NCBI GenBank assembly: GCA_905221605.1
Contig: CAJNDS010002622.1
Location: 267,501-290,000 of the forward strand
DNA length: 22,500 bases
Origin: Symbiodinium natans
Taxonomy: Eukaryota > Sar > Dinophyceae > Suessiales > Symbiodiniaceae
Reading direction: 5' to 3'
The first letter of the stretch is position 1, and every line of letters begins with the position of its first letter. Position numbers and translations under genes: made by a program. The notes under the pieces are model-generated. The model was not told the DNA's origin. It searched no databases and worked only from the letters and a program-made list of their open reading frames with translations. Shown piece by piece: positions 8,210 through 16,575 of this stretch.

Positions 8210-9340
8210 ATGTCCAGCCTCGTGAAGTTTGTGCTGGTCTTGCTCCCTGTTTCCTGGGGGTGCAGCTACGTGGAGATTGCATATCCAGACAGTGGCAAGA
8301 CGTCCTACCTCATTCCGAGAACCATGGAGCTGTGGGACTTGTTCAATACCACCAAGTACAGCATTGATGCAGTTCCGCGAGGTGGTGGGAACAAGTTGGG
8401 TTGGCTTGCGCCGATGAACATCTTCCACTTTCCTCCGAGCTACCAGCCTCTCAAATGCCCTTTTGAGGGCATGAACGAGGCTGGCCTGACGGTCTCTGCG
8501 CTCTATCTGGCGCAGTCGGTCTATGAGCAGCCAGAGCCAGGAAAGCGGGCGATCCCGGTGTTGGAGCTCGTCCCTGCGATCCTTGCAAACTGCTCCACCG
8601 TCGACGAGGCCGTGAAAATGCTCGAGGCTGTGAACGTCGTGACCGAAAGAAACCCGCACTTTCCAGACGCGGTGCTCAAGACAGCCACTTTGCACTGGGC
8701 AATCGCGGATCCTTCTGGACGTTCAATTATCGTCGAGTATATTCAAGGCCAGCGTATGATTCATGAGAACACGCTAAGGGTCATGACGAACGACCCAGAC
8801 ATCAAGTGGCATTGGAGGAACTTGAACACCCGCATTCACTTGAGCCCATCTTTTCCGTATCAGAACGAGTTCATGCAAGTGAAGGCGGATGACGAGGTGG
8901 GAGTTGTCCCACGTGCAATGGGCCATGGCTATAATCTCGTCGGCCTTCCCGGAGACACGACTTCACCAAGTCGTTTCATCCGATTATTTTACTTGCGCGG
9001 CTATTCCATGGAAGCAATGCCCATCAAGAGCTTCGACGATGCTGTCGTTTTGGGAACCGGACTTCTCAACAATGTCTGGATTCCGTTTGGCCCGGCCGCC
9101 AAGGATCCCAGAGCTGGGCCGAGCGATGGCGCCGAATTCACGGACTATGGCGTCCTGAAAGCTCCCAAGGAGAAAGTGTATCTGATCCGAGCCTATCGGA
9201 ATACGCAGTGGCGCAAAGTCGATCTCAAACGGCTGGACTTCTCCAAGGGCTACACGTGGCCGCTTGAAGATGGCTCGCTGGGTATCGTGGACATCACAGA
9301 TGCCGGTAAGATCACTACTCCCAAACAATCGGAGCTTTGA
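8210..9340 (+). CDS. Choloylglycine hydrolase / penicillin V acylase family Ntn hydrolase, secreted
   Basis: Encodes 376 residues without introns. Residues 1-17 form a signal peptide (hydrophobic core VKFVLVLLPV, then SWG), with predicted cleavage just before C18, the N-terminal nucleophile. Family residues follow in order: R37-T-M-E40 (R18 and D21 of bile salt hydrolases, with a conservative D to E), the GMNEAGL block at 87-93, Y99 (tentatively the Tyr82 position that marks penicillin V acylases, Asn in bile salt hydrolases), N194 in MTND (N175) and R255 in SPSRF (R228). The length fits the family (about 320-360 mature residues). Family members cleave amide bonds of conjugated bile acids, penicillin V or N-acyl homoserine lactones; in an alga the last, or another N-acyl amide, is the more natural guess. 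The start is the only sensible in-frame ATG; the frame stays open back to 8117, but only from a TTG. A bacterial origin by transfer is possible. Family sure, substrate unknown. Confidence 0.9.
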   Translation: MSSLVKFVLVLLPVSWGCSYVEIAYPDSGKTSYLIPRTMELWDLFNTTKYSIDAVPRGGGNKLGWLAPMNIFHFPPSYQPLKCPFEGMNEAGLTVSALYLAQSVYEQPEPGKRAIPVLELVPAILANCSTVDEAVKMLEAVNVVTERNPHFPDAVLKTATLHWAIADPSGRSIIVEYIQGQRMIHENTLRVMTNDPDIKWHWRNLNTRIHLSPSFPYQNEFMQVKADDEVGVVPRAMGHGYNLVGLPGDTTSPSRFIRLFYLRGYSMEAMPIKSFDDAVVLGTGLLNNVWIPFGPAAKDPRAGPSDGAEFTDYGVLKAPKEKVYLIRAYRNTQWRKVDLKRLDFSKGYTWPLEDGSLGIVDITDAGKITTPKQSEL

Positions 9341-9490
9341 GCACAATGTGACATTCTTGCACCAAGGCTTCGTTTTCGAGCTGCCAGGGCAATGCAGAGA
9401 GCATCCCGTGAATGCAGCAACGGCCTCGTGAACGTGGCTGTCATTTTCCAGCACTGGAGTTCGCAGTTCCTGAACAGTTAATTACTGCAG
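9341..9490 (+). other. Acylase gene 3' flank, frame still open
   Basis: After the stop at 9338-9340 the same frame stays open for 46 codons to a TAA at 9479-9481. The acylase is already of full family length, so this is probably untranslated. Confidence 0.35.
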
Positions 9491-10353
9491 ACTCCTGTTC
9501 GCAAGGGTCGATCATCATCTTGTGACAGTCTTGTGCAAAGCAGAGTCCGGATTCTCCTCGATGCCGGAAGCAAAACAAGAGCCCTGCGCCCTTGCGCTCG
9601 TCACTGCCCTCCGTCTGTTGAGGAGGTATGGCTCAGGGATGGGCTGAATTGTCGGAGCCTTAAGGCTTTATAGGGCTTAGGGTCCAGCTAACCCCGTGCG
9701 TGTGCACAGAATCGCAGACCTGGGGTCTGCACCAAACAGTCACTGATCCTACTTGAGCGAGCCAGTTCACGGAAACCCATGATCCGAATTGTTGAACTGA
9801 ATCGTGGCCCTACCCTCAAAGAGTCTCAACTGACGAACGATATGAAAGACCTGGCTCAGAAAGGTAATCAAAGTCGCATAAACCCCAATGAGGGCTTGCC
9901 AGGCATGCGCACTTCTACACTTGATCCCTGGGCCTTCAACCTTGATACCAATTTCTGCCTAAGTAGAGGACACATACGACTTCGATGCATCGGCTGGCGA
10001 TGCGGATCCCATGCAGGTGGGTGGCACTCAGGGTCTAAGGGCTTTAGTGTGATGCAGGGCACTCCCCCAATGCCCAACCCAGTCCCAATATGCCGTCACC
10101 AATAGATCCGCAACCCCGGTACTCGAGACCCCAACCCAATTGAGTACAGTTGTTTGCCAACCTTGCATCGATCGTTTTAGCGGTTTTGCACAACTCTGGC
10201 AGTTGGAGAAGCCCGATACCTGTAAAGCCGCCTTCACAGGTTTTTTTTTGGGGACAAGGGGAACTGGGTGCAGAAGGAGGCATGGAGGACATGTATGCGC
10301 AGACGCATTCTGACGCATTCTTCCCCTCGTCGGCTTGCCATGCGCAATCTTGA
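9491..10353 (+). CDS. Candidate small spliced gene (five short exons), product unknown
   Basis: Hand-built model with consistent phases. Exon 1 ends at 9625 before GTATGG; its frame is open from 9474, with an ATG at 9561, and it may start after the AG at 9489-9490. Exon 2 is 9718-9863 (acceptor GCAG behind CTAAC and a G/T-rich tract; donor GTAATC). Exon 3 is 9967-10016 (acceptor GTAG, donor GTGGGT). Exon 4 is 10203-10239 (acceptor TGGCAG, donor GTTTTT). Exon 5 is 10274-10353, ending in TGA. From the ATG the spliced frame gives 125 residues, including LLERASSRKPMIRIVELNRG and an acidic DTYDFDASAGDADPM stretch. The last intron would be only 34 bases, which is suspicious. It begins just past the acylase gene, so part could be that gene's 3' untranslated region. 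No family recognised. Found by eye, so chance is a real alternative. Confidence 0.33.
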
Positions 10354-10490
10354 CTCCAAACCTTGAACGTCAAGCAAGATGCGTTGGAACATGGAAGGTG
10401 GTTTTTTTTCACTCGAGCTTTAAGGGTTCACAGGGGCGTGGCGATACTTCTCGCTGCTTCGGGGGTTTCGTGCCCTAAGCCTGAACCTCC

Positions 10491-10534
10491 TCTTAAACCC
10501 TAAACCCTGAACCCTGAACCCTAAACCCTAAACC
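10491..10534 (-). repeat. CCCTAAA/CCCTGAA block
   Basis: Six units, directly before the exon-like island at 10538. Confidence 0.9.
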
Positions 10535-10537
10535 AAG

Positions 10538-10600
10538 CCGGGAGGATGAGTACGAAGATGAGGACTACGCGGATGCCAGCTTCGCGGAAGCCACGCAGGA
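10538..10600 (+). other. Exon-like acidic island directly after a CCCTAAA block
   Basis: Immediately after CCCTAAACCAAG one frame reads REDEYEDEDYADASFAEATQ. The composition (D, E, Y, A) resembles the islands at 4268, 7010 and 9967. A GAGAGT sequence at about 10601 could be a non-canonical GA donor, a type known in dinoflagellates. Confidence 0.22.
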
Positions 10601-11270
10601 GAGTCCTTGCCAAACCCTAAACCCCAAACCCCAGGCACTCCGAACACTCTCTAAGCCCCCAAAAGACAAATTCCCAGTCTTTTGGTGCCCAGCTTTTCAG
10701 ACAAATTCCCAGCGCCCAGCTTTCCAGGAACCCCTGACTGAAAGGGTTTAGCAGTAGGGTTTAGGGTTTTAAGGGCTCTAAGGGACTGGGCTCAAAAGGG
10801 GTTTAGGGTTTCGCGGCCCTTGTGGTTTCAGGTAGAAGGAGGGTTGGAACCTGGGCACTGCAGGAGGCTTTTCACGAGGCAGACCCGGCCGAGGCATCCC
10901 AGGCCGATGGCAGCGAAATGGGATTCTAGGACCGGGAGTAGGCCCTTTTTGTTCCTTCAAAAAGGGTACCCTTCTTATTCCTGGGCTACAGGATTCTAGC
11001 CTTTGTACCACACATGTGGGCGTACGCAGAGGGTAGAGTCTGGTCGATTCTTGCTCTGTACGGGGCACAAGGGCTTGGGCGTGGGGAGGTTAGCAGGGTG
11101 TTGCCGGGGGGGGGGGGGGGGGCGGAGGGAAGCTTCACGTAAACGGTGAGTGAAGCTCCGCAAAGGCACGGGTGAAAAGCTGCTCTTGGACATTGCATGC
11201 CCAGAGTCTGCCCAAGAGGTGGGAGATGTGGCTGCGATGGCAGCTCCTGGTGCGATCGCAGCTTGGGCTG
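10601..11270. other. No gene seen; scattered telomere-like motifs
   Basis: Motifs at 10614-10633, 10744-10770 and 10798-10810. Tandem-like text around AGACAAATTCCCAG (about 10664-10720) appears twice. Poly-G run at 11106-11122. Confidence 0.45.
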
Positions 11271-11440
11271 GTTTAGGGTTTAGGGTTTAGGGTTTAGGGT
11301 TTAGGGTTTAGGGTTTAGGGTTTAGGGTTTAGGGTTTAGGGTTTAGGGTTTAGGGTGCAGGGTTTAGGGTTTAGGGTTTAGGGTTTAGGGTTCAGGGTTC
11401 AGGGTTTAGGGTTCAGGGTTTAGGGTTTAGGGTTTAGGGG
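11271..11440 (+). repeat. Telomere-like array (TTTAGGG)n, about 24 units
   Basis: Mostly perfect TTTAGGG with variants GTGCAGGG and TTCAGGG in the right half, ending TTTAGGGG. Confidence 0.95.
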
Positions 11441-12734
11441 TCGGGGTCTGGTTGTCAGGCAGTTGGGCTTAGTGCATGTTTGGACTCGGTTCATGAGGTT
11501 CAAATTCTACGTATCGAAAAGGGTCTCAGGTTCTCGTGAGGCCCTCCGCGGCCCGTGAACCTTGAAGCCTGAACACTGTCTTACGTACACGGGGGGGGGG
11601 GTATATGCTCAGCCAAGGTATGGGGGTTTAGAGAACATTTTGGAGACTGTTTTGTAGATTGTTCTGTAGCTCACTAGTTCACTGTCAGTATGCTGTTGAG
11701 GGTCTCGTGGTGCCAAAAGGTTTGCTTGCTTCCTTTCTTGCTGGCGCCGAGTTGTCAAACCTCGGCCTTGAAATCCCAAAGCCTCTGTAAAGCAGAAACC
11801 CCCGCGTCCCAGGCCGCTTTCCCCGAGGAAGAGAACCTCCACTTGCCAGCATCTCTACCTGAGGATCGCCTGGGAGTTTCAAGGGCTAGGGGTCCGGAAC
11901 CCTAAGCCCCCTATGAGTCGAAACCCCGAACGGGCCTCGAGGAATAAATTCCATGGGGCTGTTGCGCTTTGGGGCAGGGCGGAAGGTTTGGGGGGGAGCT
12001 CAGTGCAGTCAGTACCGTACCTTCGACTGCGCCGGTGCAGCTCGAGTTTCGGGCAGTGCTCAGAGTGATGTGCTCAACAGTCTTACGCACGTGTGCGACT
12101 CGGAAGCTTGCGTTCCAGAGCATTAATGCAGCTGCAGGCTGGTTGTCCGGGTGCAACAAAAGATCGGATACCTCCTGACCGGGTGGTTCCTGCACTAGGA
12201 TTTATGGCATCCTGGGAGACACCCATCTCGTTTTCGGGAATGGAGCTGGCAGGCAAAGGGAGTCTCTTTAAGCACCAGGCCAGCGCTGGAATGCTCCCGA
12301 AACAGTCTCCCCTACAACACCCCCCCCCCCCACCCTTTATCATTTACTCTAATCTACTGTTTGCTTATTTAAGAACCACAAAAACTCAACGATAATATCC
12401 CGATACTGCCCTTGTAAGGAAGAACATGTGTTTGTATCTCTTTTTTTTTTGGGGGGGGGGGGGGGACGTGGGGGGGTTCTTACGCAAATAGTAGGGTTCA
12501 GGATTTGGGGTTTGTCTCTTAGTTTCAAGTGCCCGGCAGTCGTTACGAGGCCTGGATGCAAAAAGGCTGAAAGATGTTCTCCAAAAAACACAAAGCAAAC
12601 AGCAGTAATGAGCTCTTAAACCCCAAAGCCAAACACCCAGACTCCAACAAAACGTCGCCTAGCCGATGCGAGGAGGAGGCAGAGCCCTTGACCGAACGTG
12701 GCGAGGCTGGGTGTGGACGGTAGTGAGGGCGGGA
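11441..12734. other. No gene seen
   Basis: Homopolymers at 11591-11601 (G), 12320-12331 (C), and 12441-12450 (T) followed by 12451-12465 (G). Small ORFs on both strands lack any recognisable feature. Confidence 0.45.
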
Positions 12735-12810
12735 GGGTTAGGGTTTGGGGTTTGGGGTTTAGGGTTTAGGGTTTAGGGTTTAGGGTTAGGGCAGGGTTTA
12801 GGGTTTGGGG
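12735..12810 (+). repeat. Mixed TTTAGGG/TTTGGGG block
   Basis: Starts with TTTGGGG units, then TTTAGGG, with a GTTAGGGCAGGG interruption. Confidence 0.9.
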
Positions 12811-13326
12811 CTTCACCTGGGGCCTTGACCCTTGCGCCGTTTCGGTTGAACTCGTGGTCCGAAGCCCTGAACGCCGAACATCAAAAGCCCGTAATAAGCA
12901 TCCAATCACCCACTCAAAAAACCAACCCGTAGACCCGAACCCCTTCCCCCCTCCAAAAAAAAGAGCCCAAAATTCCAGGAACTCCTTTCGGGGGCCTTGT
13001 TTGGGTAGTTGGTTTCAGGCAGGGTTTCAGGGTTTCGGGTTCAGGGTTGCTTAGCATGAGGTTTCATACGGCATTTCGAGACCGGACCCTTTCGACCCTT
13101 AAGCAGGCGCGAGCCTGATTCTTGCATCGCGACACGGAAGGATGCGCAACCGGTTGCCCGGCCCGCCATGGACAGCGCTGAGGAGGGTTATAGGGTTTAG
13201 GGTTTGGGGTAGCTGACTCACTGATCTTGAAACCCCCTACAAGAACCAGGTGTTTTAGGGCCAATAAATCTGGCCCTGTGCCGGGGTTTGCGATCCTGGG
13301 GCCGGCTGTACCTATACCACTTTCCT
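12811..13326. other. No gene seen
   Basis: Degenerate TTTCAGGG/TTTCGGG words (13010-13050) and a short TTTAGGG block at 13186-13209. No convincing frame. Confidence 0.45.
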
Positions 13327-13388
13327 CCTAAACCTTGGGTTTAGGGTTTAGGGTTTAGGGTTTAGGGTTTAGGGTTTAGGGTTTAGGT
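13327..13388 (+). repeat. TTTAGGG array with inverted start
   Basis: Begins CCTAAACC-TTG-GGTTTAGG (13327-13345), an inverted pair, then about six TTTAGGG units. Confidence 0.9.
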
Positions 13389-13850
13389 TGCTAAGGAGCA
13401 GGGCTTCTGGCATTCCAGGGCTTCGAGCGGCTTTTTGAGCAGGATTTGGGGTGTAATGTTAGGGTCCCTTTACTAACCCCCCCCCCCCCAAATCTTGTTT
13501 TGGTCCCCGGGGTTTGGAGGGGTGGAAAAAAAGACGGGGTGCCAATAATCAATTCTGGGGGTCTGGGGGGGGGTCAGCTGTCAGGGTCTGCTTTGCTTTG
13601 TCTTGAAGGCTCTTAAGCGATTCTCAGTAAACTTTTCAATTCCAGGCCGGAAAAATTTTAGAATTACCACCCTTTTTTATTATCACCGCACCCCCCTATA
13701 TAGACTTGTTTACATACATCGGCCCGAAAACCTCCCGTAATGGAAAGTAGTCTTCGGCTGGACCCCTCTGGCCCGGCGAATTTTAGTATTACCACCCCAT
13801 TTATAAATGGGACTCTCACATTAGGTGTAGGGCTTCGGGCCTAAGGCCAG
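13389..13850. other. No gene; locally duplicated AT-rich motif
   Basis: Two copies of a motif, 13645-13680 and 13770-13806, share 18 of 19 bases in the core AATTTTAGAATTACCACCC. Poly-C run at 13477-13489. Confidence 0.5.
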
Positions 13851-13889
13851 GTTTGGGGTTTAGGGTTTAGGGTTTAGGGTTTAGGGTTG
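13851..13889 (+). repeat. TTTAGGG block
   Basis: About five units, starting TTTGGGG and ending TTGAGG. Confidence 0.9.
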
Positions 13890-14613
13890 AGGTTGCAAAG
13901 GGCTCCTTCAACAGGCTTCAGCAAAAACAAAACGTTGGCAAGAGGAGGGTCCAACTGACTCGACGCCTCATACGGGGGGAGAATATGGGGATTTCCGAAA
14001 ATGGGGGCACCCTTCTGTTCCATAAGAAGGATTAAAGTGTTTTTGGGGCATCTTAAGGGTAGTTCTTTCGGGTCAATACCCCTCTTGGTGGCTGGAACAC
14101 TGCGCGACAGGACGAAAGCCAGCTACACCTGACGACTCGGGTGGAGGCGCTTGGGCAACGTCTTTGGTGAACCTTAACTCCATGGCATATGGGGGGGCTC
14201 CATTTCCCAAGACTTTGGCACCATCTTTACTGGATCATTCGGCCCCCGCCTTCGAGGCCACCCTGTCGATTCACTTTCTTCGCTTGCAGCATGTTTGGGT
14301 ACGTCAGAATGAGCCGCCTGAGACACGATGCGCGTTAACCCCAATCAGCACACCCCGATGCCTGACTGGGATCCCAGCAGCAAATGTCCACGGCCTACGA
14401 GCAGGGCCCTAAATGGTTGGGCATGGACAGCTGTCAGATGCACGCGCTACTCCATCGGTGCTTGACACTTTCGATACCTTCCGCTCGTTCAGCACGCGCC
14501 CGGCACGCCGCTGGAATAGGCGGCGGATTACTGTTCCTACCGAGTGCAATCTTTGTCTCGTCCCTGGAAACCCCGGGTTCGAGTTCTGCAACAATTCCCG
14601 TGTTTCTGCCCGC
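13890..14613. other. No clear gene; weak exon-like frame near 14384
   Basis: A frame from the ATG at 14384 reads MSTAYEQGPKWLGMDSCQMH, which looks coding, after the acceptor-like GATCCCAG. It soon becomes serine/arginine-rich and unconvincing. Confidence 0.25.
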
Positions 14614-14668
14614 CCCTAAACCCTAAACCCTAAACCCTAAACCCTAAACCCTAAACCCTAAACCCTAA
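14614..14668 (-). repeat. CCCTAAA array
   Basis: Seven to eight perfect CCCTAAA units. Confidence 0.95.
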
Positions 14669-14779
14669 TTCTCCTTCTTGGAGCACCTTGGACTGGCCCC
14701 TCCATGGACCATGGAGCCTGGAGCCTCCGGTCTCCGGTTAAATCCACAGGGCGGCCCCAGGAACTTTGAAAGAATTCAT

Positions 14780-14873
14780 AGGGTTTAGGGTTCAGGGTTA
14801 GGGTTTAGGGTTTAGTTAAAAAGGGTTTAGGGTTTAGTTAAAAAGGGTTTAGGGTTTAGGGTTTAATCAGGGT
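14780..14873 (+). repeat. TTTAGGG block with a 22-base higher-order unit
   Basis: AGGGTTTAGGGTTTAGTTAAAA occurs twice in tandem, with plain TTTAGGG and TTCAGGG units around it. Confidence 0.85.
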
Positions 14874-15203
14874 TTTAACCAAACAGACTCTGAGGTCTCT
14901 GACGGTGAGGCCGTGATGCACAGTGCACCGGTTTTAGGAATTCGTAGTCATGATGTTTTTTTCAAACCTGCGGGGCGACACAAGGCCCAACAAGAGGTTC
15001 CAGCCTGTCCCAAACTCAGCCGCCCTAAGGCTTGCGAAGTTTCCCCGTAAACTTCGGGCCCGTCACGTATGGCCTACTAAACCCCTGACTCCCTAACCCA
15101 CAAGCATGTACCGAAAATTAGGAAAAAAGAGGTCACGACCTTAAGACTACATCCTGCTGGACCCTAAACCATATAAACCCTCTGAAGAAGATCCGAAAAA
15201 CCC
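14874..15203. other. No gene seen
   Basis: Unique-looking sequence between the TTTAGGG block and the candidate ATG at 15204. Confidence 0.4.
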
Positions 15204-15676
15204 ATGGCCACTCCTAACGCGTCACAAGAGGAGAAGGCGGAGGAGGAGGAGGAGGACGCACCCCTCACCACGAGAGACGACAAGGCTGCCCACTCCTGCG
15301 CGGGCAGCATGGAGCCCAAAAATTGGGGTCATGTACTCCCTTTTACTAGAATTCGGATTAGGCTCATATTACCCTAAAGCCCAACTAAAACCCTAAACCT
15401 AAACCCTTTTAGGGTGCCTTTGGTCCCGAATGGCTCCGGGACCAGCTGGGGGTTGATCTTGTTCAGTCTGTTTGGCTTTTGGAGGGTTTGCAAGCTCAGC
15501 CCTCAACCTGGAAGCCCTGAACAAGTCTTCAATGATAGAAAACATAGCCCTGGTAAAGGAGAGATGTGAGGAGAATAATGCCAGCGAAGTGCAGTTGTGG
15601 CCAACACTGGAACGCACAGAAGCTGGTGGACAGCGAACGCAAAGCAGAACGTGTCTTCTGGCGGGGATGGAAAGAG
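15204..15676 (+). CDS. Candidate two-exon gene or gene fragment with one frame break, product unknown
   Basis: Exon 1, 15204-15332, starts at an ATG in a favourable CCCATGGCC context and encodes 43 residues with an acidic run (EEKAEEEEEDAP). The intron 15333-15412 (80 bases) starts GTACTC, contains CCCTAAACC telomere-like units and ends TTTTAG. Exon 2 begins at 15413 in phase and encodes GAFGPEWLRDQLGVDLVQSV and on; this frame closes with TGA at 15518. A second frame, open from 15457, continues with LNLEALNKSSMIENIALVKE to a possible donor at 15677. A one-base change between 15457 and 15517 would join the two frames. This could be a pseudogene, an assembly indel in a homopolymer, or a missed intron. 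The predicted helical, charged sequence looks coding, but I recognise no family. Confidence 0.33.
15387..15412 (-). repeat. Short CCCTAAA block in a candidate intron, ending TTTTAG
   Basis: AAAACCCTAAACCTAAACCC is followed by TTTTAGGG, so both orientations touch. It lies at the 3' end of the proposed intron 15333-15412. Confidence 0.7.
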
Positions 15677-15678
15677 GT

Positions 15679-15705
15679 TCCCTAAACCCTAAACCCTAAA
15701 CCCCA
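15679..15705 (-). repeat. Short CCCTAAA block
   Basis: Three units ending CCCCAG, right after the possible donor at 15677. Confidence 0.85.
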
Positions 15706-16136
15706 GGTGATGAGGGGGGGGCCTAGGGCTCGGAGTGCGCACTGGCCATTTTAGCCGAGCCTCGCTCTTGAATCCTAAATCCTCCAGAGACGCCATGCCC
15801 TCTCCAGGAGGAGCAGGATGCGCCACTTACAGCCAGGGACGAGAAGGCGCCAGCTTCAGCGGGGGCTTGTGGTTTACAGGGCATATATATATATATACAT
15901 ACATCGGTAGCAAGGTGTATCTGGGCAAGATGCTATCAGCTCGGTGCAGTTATGGCCCACTCAAGATGAATGAGGCATCCATGTCGGATCTCGGCAGCCT
16001 GTAGAATTAGGGTAATTCGGTTCAATGCGGGAGTTAGGGAATAGTCAGCAAGGGCAGTTTCGGGTTTTGCCACCCCAAAAACCTTAACACAGCCATTCCC
16101 TAAATCCTAGACCCTAAGCCCTAAGCATGTGGTCAG
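15706..16136. other. No gene seen; (TA)n tract
   Basis: ATATATATATATACATACAT at 15882-15904 and degenerate CCCTAAGC words at 16100-16125. Confidence 0.4.
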
Positions 16137-16178
16137 GAGGAGGCACTAGAGCCTCCCGTCAAGCCTGCGGCTGAGGCT
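16137..16178 (+). other. Exon-like island
   Basis: CCCTAAGCCCTAAGC followed by GGTCAG (ending 16136) resembles a branch point and acceptor. The frame after it reads EEALEPPVKPAAEAG, with a stop soon after. No clear donor. Confidence 0.18.
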
Positions 16179-16287
16179 GGAACATGCTAACACGGCTTGG
16201 AGTTTGGAGTTTTTCGGGTCTAGGGTTTGGGGCTTCGGGTTTAGGAGTCTTTAAGGGCTTTGGGGTCTCAAGGGGATTCTTTGCTAG

Positions 16288-16338
16288 ATTGATCCAGATG
16301 GCAAGTGCATGGGACAGTTGTTCGATGGAGTGGCAGAA
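16288..16338 (+). other. Exon-like segment, 17 codons, phase 0
   Basis: After TTTGCTAG (ending 16287) one frame reads IDPDGKCMGQLFDGVAE and meets a GTAATC donor-like site at 16339, the same donor hexamer as the 9864 site. The length is exactly 51 bases. The IDPDGK...G pattern recalls short repeats of the 'DxDG..xG' kind, but it is too short to assign. Confidence 0.22.
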
Positions 16339-16537
16339 GTAATCAAGTTGTGACTTGGCTACCTATTACCTTCTAAGCCCCGACACCTCAGCCATAAGCC
16401 CTAAACCTCAAGAACCCTCTTCTCGGGGAGAACCTGAACAGAGGGAATAAGTCCGAAAGAATCTGTGGCGCGAGCCGCAGGGATTGCAAAAAAAGTTCCA
16501 GTTCTCACGCTTTCTCTGCTGCAAGTGTGCACTTCTG

Positions 16538-16575
16538 GTTTAGGGTTTAGGGTTTAGGGTTTAGAGTTTCGGGTG
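16538..16575 (+). repeat. TTTAGGG block
   Basis: Four units ending TTTAGAGTTTCGGG. Confidence 0.9.

Noticed and set aside
14565-14590. tRNA gene suggested by GGGTTCGAGTTC, and a similar GGTTCAAATTC near 11500
   Set aside because: They resemble a T-loop or B box, but no acceptor stem, D-arm or anticodon arm folds around them.
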